DNA of 64,000 nt from AC-32 sp963716865 (GTDB taxonomy: Bacteria; Actinomycetota; Thermoleophilia; Gaiellales; Gaiellaceae): the NCBI GenBank assembly GCA_963716865.1, contig CAVQUF010000002.1, positions 62,001-126,000 of the forward strand, read 5' to 3'. Made by a program: the position numbers and the translations under genes. Positions 57,782 through 64,000 of the stretch are shown piece after piece (positions within the stretch are counted from its first letter, which is position 1; each line of letters begins with the position of its first letter). The notes below the pieces were generated by a model that was given only the letters and a program-made list of their open reading frames with translations, searched no databases and was not told where the DNA came from.

Positions 57782-58645
57782 TCAGGCCGCCGGCGCGGAT
57801 CGCCACGACTCGAGCAGCATGCGCAGGCCGTCCTCGAGGCCGACCTCGGCCCGCCAGCCGAGGGCGCGCAGGCGCTCGACGCTGATCGTCGGCGCGACCC
57901 GACCGGGCGGCGGCTCGACCTCGTCGATCAGCTCCTGCGGCGCTCCGGCCAGGTCGCAGGCGATGCGCGCGGCGTCCGTCATCGCGATCGGGTCGGCGTC
58001 GGAGCCGACGTTGAACACGCCTTCCGCATCGGCCTCGAGCACGAGGCGGATCGCCCGCGCGGCGTCGCCGATCCAGCACCACGTGCGCATCTCTCCACGG
58101 TAGGCCGGGATTCGCTCGCGGCATGCGGCCTGCCAGAGCATGCTCGGGAGCGCGCCCTTCCCCTGTCCCGGCTCGAGCCCGGGCCCGTACGGGTTCGCGA
58201 GGCGGACGACGACGAGCCCGTCCGGCGCGTAGAGCTCGGCCGTCTGCTCTCCCCAGCGCTTCGTCAACCCGTAGAGGCTCTCCGGGGCCGGGGGCGTCTC
58301 CTCGTCGGCGAACGCGGCGACCCCGTAGACGTCCGCGGTCGAGACGTAGGCGATCCTGGCGCCGTGGGCGGCGCACGCGCGCGCGACCATCAGCGTCCCG
58401 AGCACGTTCGAGCGCAGGGCCAGGAGCGGCTCCTCGTCACAGCGCACCACCCCGATCCGGGCCGCGGCGTGCACGACCACGTCGGGCTTCGCCTCGGCCA
58501 CCGCGCGCTCCGCGACTCCGTCCTCGGCGAGGTCGCCGCTGCGACGCTCGAGCGCATGGACCTCGTAAGCTCGATCGCCGTGACGGAGCTCCTCCACGAC
58601 GGCCCGCCCGACGAAGCCCGAGGCTCCCGTGACCAGCACTCTCAT
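57782..58645 (-). CDS. NAD-dependent epimerase/dehydratase
   Basis: 287 residues of the extended SDR family. NAD-binding VTGASGFVGRAVVEEL (residues 5-20), catalytic STADVYG and YGLTKRWGEQTAELYA (near 129), and RLANPYGPGLEPGQG. Sugar-nucleotide epimerase or reductase for the glycan cluster. Only one base separates its stop from the ATP-grasp start. The lipoprotein gene at 58580 begins on the opposite strand inside its 5' end. Confidence 0.85.
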   Translation of the reverse strand: MRVLVTGASGFVGRAVVEELRHGDRAYEVHALERRSGDLAEDGVAERAVAEAKPDVVVHAAARIGVVRCDEEPLLALRSNVLGTLMVARACAAHGARIAYVSTADVYGVAAFADEETPPAPESLYGLTKRWGEQTAELYAPDGLVVVRLANPYGPGLEPGQGKGALPSMLWQAACRERIPAYRGEMRTWCWIGDAARAIRLVLEADAEGVFNVGSDADPIAMTDAARIACDLAGAPQELIDEVEPPPGRVAPTISVERLRALGWRAEVGLEDGLRMLLESWRSAPAA

Positions 58646-59158
58646 CGCGGGCGAGTCTACTGGCGCTCCTGTCTGCTCCTGGCGGCGGCGCTGCTGCTCG
58701 CAGGCTGCCACGGCTCGAAACGGGCGAGCCCGGAGCCGAAGCCCGGCCCACGGTTGTCCTTCCGGGCGCTCGACGCGCAACACCAGCGGCTCGTGGCGAG
58801 CTACGAGCCGGTCAGCCGCGCGCTCACCGCCTACGAGCTCGCGTACCGCGACTGGCGCAACGGCCGCCTCGGCACCCCGGCGCTGGTCGCGCGCATGACC
58901 TCCTTCCGGGCCGTGGTCGCCAGCGCGCTCGGGCGCCTGCGGCGAGACCCGGCAACCGGGGCGACCGCGGACGGGAAGCGCCTGCTCGTGGCCGCGCTCG
59001 CGGCCCGTCGCCGCGCGCTCCTGGCCGCCCCCGGAAGCGAGCCGTACCGGGAGGAGTGGAACCGCTCGGTGGTGGACGCGCGGAGAGGGTTGACCCTGCT
59101 CCAGAACATCCGCGACCGGGCCAGGCTGATCCCGCTCCCGGAGGACTCGGTCAGCTAG
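58580..59158 (+). CDS. Putative lipoprotein
   Basis: About 190 residues from GTG 58580. The hydrophobic segment CLLLAAALLLAGC with lipobox LAGC starts about 31 residues in, so the true start is probably later, but no ATG/GTG/TTG lies close to it. The mature part is about 150 residues, helical and charged, with QHQRLVASYEPVSRALTAYE and SVVDARRGLTLLQNIRDRAR. Function unknown. The region upstream overlaps the divergent epimerase gene. Last gene of the polysaccharide cluster. Confidence 0.5.
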   Translation: MTELLHDGPPDEARGSRDQHSHRGRVYWRSCLLLAAALLLAGCHGSKRASPEPKPGPRLSFRALDAQHQRLVASYEPVSRALTAYELAYRDWRNGRLGTPALVARMTSFRAVVASALGRLRRDPATGATADGKRLLVAALAARRRALLAAPGSEPYREEWNRSVVDARRGLTLLQNIRDRARLIPLPEDSVS

Positions 59159-59171
59159 AGCCCGACGGTCG

Positions 59172-59201
59172 TCGTCGGGTGACAAGCACGCTGGCCCAGC
59201 C
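59172..59201 (+). repeat. TGACATTCCCG-family repeat, degenerate
   Basis: TCGTCGGGTGACAAGCACGC then TGGCCCAGC; the central part is shortened. Left edge of the second accessory stretch. Confidence 0.55.
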
Positions 59202-59236
59202 CAGTGCTACGAGTGCTGGCGGGCTAGGCTGAGTTG

Positions 59237-59805
59237 GTGGTGGGGTCGGGGTACACGATTAAGGCTCTCGATGAGTCGAGCTGGGATGCGTTCGCCAGGC
59301 TGGTCGAGGCGAATAACGGCGTCTTCGGGGTTGTTGGTGCATGGGCTTTCATCCGGATGACAGCCGCGACCCGGCGTTGAACCGGGAACGCAAGCTCGCA
59401 CGGGTGCGGGCAGGCAGGGCACATGCGGCCCTTGTGTTCGATCGCGAGGACTGTGTGGGTTGGTGCCAGTTCGGGGCGCCGGACGAGGTGCCGAAGATCA
59501 AGAACCGCGCTGCCTACGAGAAGAGCCTCACGACCTTGCCGGACTGGCGGATCGCCTGCAACTTCGTCGGCAAGGGGCACCGGCGCAAGGGCGTCGCCAC
59601 GGCGGCGCTCGCCGGGGCGCTCGATCTGATCGCCTCTCTCGGAGGCGGCAAGGTAGAGGGCTATCCCGAGGGCGCGGGTTCGGTTCCTGCCGGCTTCCTC
59701 TTCAACGGCGCCCTGTCGACCTACGAAAAGCTGGGATTCGTCCGCGACCGCCGGATCGGCAAGCACCGCTGGGTCGTCACCAAAGTCGTCGAGCCAACGT
59801 CGTAG
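59237..59805 (+). CDS. GNAT family acetyltransferase, with a frameshift
   Basis: From GTG 59237 (TAGGCT 6 bases upstream) the frame reads YTIKALDESSWDAFARLVEA NNGVFG, then breaks at the G4 run 59327-59330. One more G would give GGCWCMGFHPDD and continue into RAHAALVFDREDCVGWCQFG, KGHRRKGVATAALAGALDLI and STYEKLGFVRDRRIGKHRWV, a full GNAT protein with the acetyl-CoA RRKGVA site. A missing G in the sequence, or a true frameshift, accounts for it. Bounded by repeats on both sides. Confidence 0.75.
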
Positions 59806-59820
59806 GCGACCTCGCGACGC

Positions 59821-59852
59821 TCAGGGGTCATTCCGGAACACTGGCCCAATCC
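59821..59852 (+). repeat. TGACATTCCCG-family repeat
   Basis: TCAGGGGTCATTCCGGAACA then CTGGCCCAATCC. Between the GNAT and cupin genes. Confidence 0.6.
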
Positions 59853-60016
59853 ACGCTCGCCACCCTCGACACATCAAGAGGTCCGGCGCATCAGTGGGGC
59901 GACCTCAGCCGAGGGTCCCCGTCCCGGCAGCACCCTGTCGTCCAGATCAGGCGAGGCGCTTGACAGAGGTTACGATCGACGATTCGCAACGACCCGCGCT
60001 ACACGGAGGTGGTCGG

Positions 60017-60655
60017 ATGAACGACAACCCGAAGTGGCAGGTCGCGCGCCTCGACAAGATCGAGCGGCGCGACAGAAGTATCCCGGTGCGCGAGCACCTC
60101 GGGATCCACGCATTCGGAATCAACGCCTACACGCCCGGCGAGGACGGCACGCTGATCAACGAGCACGACGAGTCCGGGTCGGGCCAGGAGGAGCTGTACA
60201 TCGTGCTCGACGGGAAGGCGACCTTCGAGGTCGACGGCGAGACGGTCGACGCGCCCGCAGGGACATTCGTGTTCGTCCCGCCGGAATCACGGCGGAAGGC
60301 GACCGGGGACGGAACCGTCCTCGCCCTCGGCGCGACACCCGGCGAGGCGTACCAGGCGCTCGACTGGGGTGAGGCGTGGCCGCTCCACAGCGAGTCGATG
60401 ACCGCCTACGGCGAGCAGCGCTACGCTGACGCGCTCGACGCGGTCCGCCGTGGCCTCGAACGCTTCCCGGATCAGCCGGGCCTCAATTACAACTACGCGT
60501 GCTTCGCAACGCTCGCGGGCGAGACCGGCGACGAGACGTTCGCCCACCTCCGACGGTCCGTCGAGCTGTTCCCGCCGTTCCGCGAGCAGGCGCGAGCGGA
60601 CGATGACCTCGCCGCCGTACGCGACGACCCGCGGTTCGAGGAGGCTCTTCGCTGA
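60017..60655 (+). CDS. Cupin-domain protein with helical C-terminus
   Basis: 212 residues. The N-terminal half (about 1-120) is a cupin with EHDESGSGQEELYIVLDGKA, then GTFVFVPPESRRKATGDGTV. The C-terminal half (about 130-210) is helical, AYGEQRYADALDAVRRGLER and YNYACFATLAGETGDETFAH, and resembles a tetratricopeptide pair. The combination is seen in other bacteria but has no defined role. ATG 60017 follows GGAGGT at good spacing. Bounded by repeats at 59821 and 60711. Confidence 0.7.
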   Translation: MNDNPKWQVARLDKIERRDRSIPVREHLGIHAFGINAYTPGEDGTLINEHDESGSGQEELYIVLDGKATFEVDGETVDAPAGTFVFVPPESRRKATGDGTVLALGATPGEAYQALDWGEAWPLHSESMTAYGEQRYADALDAVRRGLERFPDQPGLNYNYACFATLAGETGDETFAHLRRSVELFPPFREQARADDDLAAVRDDPRFEEALR

Positions 60656-60710
60656 GCGCGCAGCTCTCGACCTCGAAGAGCTGAGACTAAGGTCCGCCCA
60701 CTTGCGGGAT

Positions 60711-60742
60711 GTCCGTCGGGTGACATTCCCGAGCACCGCCCC
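60711..60742 (+). repeat. TGACATTCCCG-family repeat
   Basis: GTCCGTCGGGTGACATTCCC then GAGCACCGCCCC; first half matches consensus. Confidence 0.65.
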
Positions 60743-60778
60743 ATGCAGATGTATTGACGTTCGGCTGAGTACCGATAC

Positions 60779-60961
60779 TTGAGCGCGGTGAACCTCATTC
60801 CCCTCGCGCTGACCTTCAACGAGGGAGGCGGTCGCACCTACGCAACGGTCGTGGGCGATCGTCTCGACGCGCATCGCGTCGGTGCAGTGAGCCTCGTGAT
60901 TGGGTTGGCTGGGATCGCCGCCGCAATCGCACTTGCGCGGCGCGAGCGCCTGCGCTCCTGA
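60779..60961 (+). CDS. Possible small membrane protein
   Basis: 60 codons from TTG 60779 (or GTG 60788) with one hydrophobic helix VSLVIGLAGIAAAIALARRE. It lies alone between two copies of the TGACATTCCCG repeat. No homologue recognised; support is only its hydrophobic segment and position. Confidence 0.3.
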   Translation: MSAVNLIPLALTFNEGGGRTYATVVGDRLDAHRVGAVSLVIGLAGIAAAIALARRERLRS

Positions 60962-60977
60962 ACGTTCTCAACCGCGC

Positions 60978-61008
60978 TCGGGTTACATCCCCGAACACTG
61001 GTCCAAGC
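60978..61008 (+). repeat. TGACATTCCCG-family repeat
   Basis: CTCGGGTTACATCCCCGAAC then ACTGGTCCAAG. Close to the 3' end of the hydrolase gene. Confidence 0.6.
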
Positions 61009-61017
61009 CTTTAGTGC

Positions 61018-61908
61018 CTATGCCGCGGAGGCGAAGAAGTCGATAAGCAGTTGGTTGACGCGTTCAGCCTCGTCGTGATGGACCCAGTGCGACGCGTCGG
61101 GCAGGCGCTCGACGCGGTCGAGGTTGGGTACGTCGTCGCGGTCGGGCTCGGCGAGTTCGGAGCCGAGGTAGGAATCGCGCTCCCCCCAGATCACCAGTGT
61201 CGGCGCCGAAATCGGACGAAGCTTCGCTGCGGCTTCCTTCTGGGACTGTCGTACCGAGGCGCGGTAGTAGTTGATCATCCCCGACGCTGCTCCTGGTTGC
61301 GACCACGCCTCGACGTAGCGTTCGATTTCCTGCGGCGTGTAAGGCGGGTTCGCGTCCTGCAGGAAGTGTCGGAAGAAGTGCCAGTCTCTGGCGTGCACGA
61401 CCTCCTCGGGCAGTCCCGGTGTCGCAAAGAAGAAGAAGTACCAGGACTTCCGGAGCTGGCTCGGGTGGTGCAGTCCCTCCTGGAGCCGCCGCGGATGGGC
61501 CGCGTTGAGGATGGCGAGTCGGTCGACCACCTCGGGGTGGTTCATCGCGGTGGTCCAGGCGATGCTTCCGCCCCAGTCGTGACCGACCAACAGCGCGGAC
61601 TCGGCACCGAGTTCTCCGATGAGGCCGCGGATGTCGGCGGCGAGCAGGTCGACGGCGTAGTCCTCGAAGTCCTCTGGCTTCGATGACAGGTTGTAGCCAC
61701 GCGTATCGGGCGCGACGACCCGAAAACCCGCCGCCGCGAGCGGCTCGATCTGTAGCCGCCAACCGAACCAGAACTCCGGGAAGCCGTGCAGCAGAACGAT
61801 CAGCGGCCCGTCACCGGCCTCGACGTAATGCAAGCTCTGATCGCCGACCTCGGCATAACCCTCCCGTAGCTCGATCCCGACGTCAGGGAGCAGGCTAGTG
61901 GTGGTCAT
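61018..61908 (-). CDS. Alpha/beta hydrolase, epoxide hydrolase-like
   Basis: 296 residues. Oxyanion HGFPEFWFGWR (near 41), nucleophile Asp in LLVGHDWGGSIAW (near 107) and catalytic His in PDASHWVHHDEAERVN near the C-terminus. The HGFP and GHDWG motifs are typical of epoxide hydrolases and haloalkane dehalogenase relatives. Substrate unknown. ATG 61908 follows GGAGGTCC. Bounded by repeats at 60978 and 62011, on the opposite strand to them. Confidence 0.82.
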   Translation of the reverse strand: MTTTSLLPDVGIELREGYAEVGDQSLHYVEAGDGPLIVLLHGFPEFWFGWRLQIEPLAAAGFRVVAPDTRGYNLSSKPEDFEDYAVDLLAADIRGLIGELGAESALLVGHDWGGSIAWTTAMNHPEVVDRLAILNAAHPRRLQEGLHHPSQLRKSWYFFFFATPGLPEEVVHARDWHFFRHFLQDANPPYTPQEIERYVEAWSQPGAASGMINYYRASVRQSQKEAAAKLRPISAPTLVIWGERDSYLGSELAEPDRDDVPNLDRVERLPDASHWVHHDEAERVNQLLIDFFASAA

Positions 61909-62010
61909 GAGGACCTCCGTGGGTAGGTGGATTCGGTTGCGAGACTACGCCTGCCGGTTTGCATACGCAACAACCGTCAGCAGAGCGCCGCGAGACGCAC
62001 TCGCCCAAGG

Positions 62011-62042
62011 CGGTCTGGTGACATTCCCGAACACTGGCGCAG
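62011..62042 (+). repeat. TGACATTCCCG-family repeat
   Basis: CGGTCTGGTGACATTCCCGA then ACACTGGCGCAG. Right edge of the second accessory stretch, 43 bases before the TetR promoter. Confidence 0.7.
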
Positions 62043-62084
62043 AGGAGGGTTCCGCGCCTGCTGCAGCAGTTGGGTTCACGGGTC

Positions 62085-62113
62085 TTGACAAGGTTGTGAG
62101 TGAGTGCTAACTT
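62085..62113 (+). promoter_or_regulatory. Promoter of the TetR gene
   Basis: TTGACA (62085-62090), 17-base spacer, TAACTT (62108-62113). It is the best sigma-70-like promoter in the window. The -10 ends 6 bases before ATG 62120, so transcription would start at or very near the start codon. Confidence 0.7.
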
Positions 62114-62115
62114 CC
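62099..62115 (+). promoter_or_regulatory. Candidate TetR operator, copy 1
   Basis: AGTGAGTGCTAACTTCC covers the -10 box. Matches the copy before the exporter gene at 15 of 17 positions, suggesting autorepression. Confidence 0.5.
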
Positions 62116-62119
62116 GTCA

Positions 62120-62668
62120 ATGGTCGCCACGGAACGGAAGACGGCAGAGCAGCGGCGCGAGGAGATTCTCGTCGTCGCGATGGAGGAGTTCGGCGAGCAC
62201 GGGCTGCACGGGACGTCGACGGACACGATCGCCCGCAGGGCCGGCGTCTCGCAGCCGTATCTCTTCCGGCTCTTCGGCACCAAGAAGGCGCTCTACCTCG
62301 AGAGCGTCCGCCGCTGCTTTCGGGAGACGCTCGAGCTCTTCCAGGAGGCCTCGGTCGGCAAGACCGGGGAGGAGTCGCTGAAGTCGATCGGCACCGCGTA
62401 CCGCGGGCTGCTCGAGAACCGGACGCGGCTGCGCGCCCAGATGCAGGCGTACGCCGACTGCGACGACCCCGACGTGCGCGAGGTCGTTCGCGAGGGCTTC
62501 GGTGCGCTCGTCGACTACGTCGAGCGCGTCTCCGGCGCCGATGGGAAGCGCGTCCGCGACTTCTTCGCCTTCGGGATGCTGCTGAACGTCTTTGCGTCGA
62601 TGGATCTGCTCGACCATCCGGGACCGTGGGCCAAGCGGCTCCTGGACTCGTGCCTCGAGGAGGAGTAA
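62120..62668 (+). CDS. TetR family transcriptional regulator
   Basis: 182 residues. N-terminal helix-turn-helix RREEILVVAMEEFGEHGLHG, then TSTDTIARRAGVSQPYLFRL and FGTKKALYLESVRR, standard for TetR. The C-terminal domain (about 70-180) is a helical ligand pocket. The neighbouring MFS exporter downstream with a shared promoter motif is the likely target. Ligand unknown. ATG 62120 with a promoter whose -10 is 6 bases upstream. Confidence 0.9.
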   Translation: MVATERKTAEQRREEILVVAMEEFGEHGLHGTSTDTIARRAGVSQPYLFRLFGTKKALYLESVRRCFRETLELFQEASVGKTGEESLKSIGTAYRGLLENRTRLRAQMQAYADCDDPDVREVVREGFGALVDYVERVSGADGKRVRDFFAFGMLLNVFASMDLLDHPGPWAKRLLDSCLEEE

Positions 62669-62693
62669 GGCGCATTTTTTTCGCGCTGAAGTA

Positions 62694-62710
62694 AGTGAGT
62701 GGTAACTACC
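62694..62710 (+). promoter_or_regulatory. Candidate TetR operator, copy 2
   Basis: AGTGAGTGGTAACTACC, 17 bases before the MFS ATG. Pairs with the motif in the TetR promoter at 62099. Confidence 0.5.
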
Positions 62711-62726
62711 AATGAAGGAGGCGAAG

Positions 62727-64000
62727 ATGAACACCCGCAGCACCACGATCTGGACATTCGCGATTACCTCGGTGGCGCTCTTCATGACGACGCTCGACAA
62801 CCTCGTCGTGACGACGGCGCTGCCGGTCATCCGCGTGCAGCTCCACGCGGGCCTCAGCGGGCTCGAGTGGACGGTGAACGCCTACACGCTCACCTTCGCG
62901 GTGCTGCTGATCACGGGCGCCGCACTCGGCGACCGCTTCGGCCGGCGCAAGATGTTCGTCGCCGGCCTCGGAATCTTCACGTTGGCCTCGGCCGCGGCCG
63001 CGCTCGCGCCCTCGATCGAGGTGCTGATCGCTGCCCGCGCGCTGCAGGGCTTCGGCGGGGCGATCGTGCTGCCGCTGACACTCACCATCCTGAGCGCGGC
63101 ATTCCCGGCCGAGCGCCGCGGGCTCGTGCTCGGCGCGTGGGGCGGGATCAGCGGCCTCGCGGTCGCGCTCGGCCCGCTCGTCGGCGGCGCCGTCGTCGAG
63201 GGCATCTCGTGGCAGTGGATCTTCTGGCTCAACGTCCCGATCGGGCTCGTCCTGATCCCGCTCGCGGCGCTGCGGCTGAAGGAGAGCCGCGGCCCGAACA
63301 GCTCGCTCGACCTCCCGGGCGTCGTCCTGGCGAGCGCCGGCCTCTTCGGGATCGTGTGGGGCCTCGTGCGCGGGAACCAGGTCGGCTGGACGAGCCCCGA
63401 GATCGTGCTCGCGCTCTCCGCGGGAGCGATGGTGCTCGGCCTGTTCGTGCTCTGGGAGACCCGCGCCAAGGCGCCGATGCTGCCGCTGCGGTTCTTCCGC
63501 AACCGGACGTTCTCGGCGGCCAACGCAGCCTCGCTGCTGATGTTCTTCGGGATGTTCGGGTCGATCTTCCTCCTGGCGCAGTTCTTCCAGACGGTGCAGG
63601 GCTACTCGCCGCTCCAGGCCGGGCTGCGGATCCTGCCGTGGACGGCGATGCCGATCCTCGTCGCGCCGCTCGCCGGCGCGCTCTCCGACCGGATCGGAGG
63701 CCGGCCGCTGCTGGTGGTCGGGCTCGCGCTCCAGGCCGTGGGGCTCGCCTGGATCGCGCTCGTCTCGACGCCGACGACCCCGTACTCGGAGCTCGTCGTG
63801 CCGTTCGTGCTCTCCGGGATCGGGATGGCGATGTACTTCGCGCCGGTCGCGAACGTCGTCCTCTCCTCCGTGCGGCCCGAGGAGGAGGGCCAGGCATCGG
63901 GCGCCAACAACGCGATCCGCGAGCTCGGCGGCGTGTTCGGCGTGGCGGTGCTCGCCTCGGTCTTCGCCCACTACGGCGGGTACGGAACGGGCACGACCTT
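62727..64000 (+). CDS. DHA2-type MFS drug exporter, 5' part (runs off the window)
   Basis: 424 codons visible, open at the window edge. Starts NTRSTTIWTFAITSVALFMT with TTLDNLVVTTALPVI (motif D1-like) and GAALGDRFGRRKMF (MFS motif A), then ARALQGFGGAIVLPLTLTIL, LGPLVGGAVVEGISWQWIFW and NVPIGLVLIPLAAL, characteristic of 14-helix DHA2 exporters. ATG 62727 follows AAGGAGG. Likely regulated by the adjoining TetR protein. Confidence 0.88.
   Translation, partial: MNTRSTTIWTFAITSVALFMTTLDNLVVTTALPVIRVQLHAGLSGLEWTVNAYTLTFAVLLITGAALGDRFGRRKMFVAGLGIFTLASAAAALAPSIEVLIAARALQGFGGAIVLPLTLTILSAAFPAERRGLVLGAWGGISGLAVALGPLVGGAVVEGISWQWIFWLNVPIGLVLIPLAALRLKESRGPNSSLDLPGVVLASAGLFGIVWGLVRGNQVGWTSPEIVLALSAGAMVLGLFVLWETRAKAPMLPLRFFRNRTFSAANAASLLMFFGMFGSIFLLAQFFQTVQGYSPLQAGLRILPWTAMPILVAPLAGALSDRIGGRPLLVVGLALQAVGLAWIALVSTPTTPYSELVVPFVLSGIGMAMYFAPVANVVLSSVRPEEEGQASGANNAIRELGGVFGVAVLASVFAHYGGYGTGTT

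Noticed and set aside
62660..62700. T-rich run (CATTTTTTTCGCG) after the TetR stop as a terminator
   Set aside because: The T-run lies between the short complementary stretches instead of following a stem, so it does not fit an intrinsic terminator.

Overview
The window is strongly GC-rich DNA from a bacterium that looks like a deep-branching actinobacterium. Thermoleophilia (Gaiellales/Solirubrobacterales-like) is my best guess; it is inference from gene content, with no marker gene compared. Pointers are the futalosine-type menaquinone genes (mqnA, an mqnC-like gene, UbiD/UbiX), many GTG starts in 4-base stop/start overlaps, and TANNNT -10 boxes only 6-9 bases before start codons, which implies much leaderless transcription. 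I saw no rRNA, tRNA or CRISPR array.

Layout. 1-5.6 kb: a partial membrane-anchored protein, an AI-2E-type permease, an ABC exporter pair coupled to hemB, and two small genes. 5.5-8.9 kb: an epimerase divergent from a large cyclase/ATPase signalling protein. 8.9-16 kb: a respiratory and menaquinone block (ubiD, Rieske protein, split cytochrome b with a cytochrome c fusion, ubiX, menG/ubiE, polyprenyl synthase, mqnA). 16-20.5 kb: an accessory stretch of single unrelated genes set between copies of a short repeat, with a decayed IS110 transposase. 20.5-23.5 kb: a membrane methyltransferase and two radical SAM genes, one mqnC-like. 23.6-38.9 kb: secreted phosphodiester glycosidase, DedA, sugar aminotransferase, membrane sugar dehydratase, UvrD-like helicase, asparagine synthase and sugar transferase, LysR/maleylacetate reductase, pseudopilin-like protein and methyltransferase. 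38.9-46.1 kb: flavoprotein, two-part fumarase, then a tightly overlapping sulfate-activation operon (comA, cysH, cysC, sat) and a TauE exporter. 46.2-59.2 kb: a surface-polysaccharide cluster (formyltransferase, deacetylase, ligase/polymerase, flippase, epimerases, glycosyltransferase, ATP-grasp and secreted proteins). 59.2-62.1 kb: a second repeat-bounded accessory stretch. 62.1-64 kb: a TetR regulator with a probable target drug exporter.

The most unusual content is the repeats. (1) A family of about 60-110 bp elements with a hairpin whose base pairs covary between copies; one copy lies in frame inside ubiX. (2) A 17-25 bp palindrome (arms AGTAACAG/CTGTTACT) in six places: twice inside coding sequence and twice as closely spaced pairs. 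(3) A roughly 30 bp repeat containing TGACATTCCCG, always in the same orientation, bounding mostly single-gene accessory modules. Two longer imperfect palindromes look like MITEs or structured intergenic elements.

Three genes (cytochrome b/c fusion, ATP-grasp, right-hand GNAT) carry single-base frameshifts at or near G-rich runs while the rest of each reads normally. This suggests sequencing or assembly indels at least as much as true decay. Two genes upstream of the DUF354 end probably use CTG starts in CTGA overlaps.
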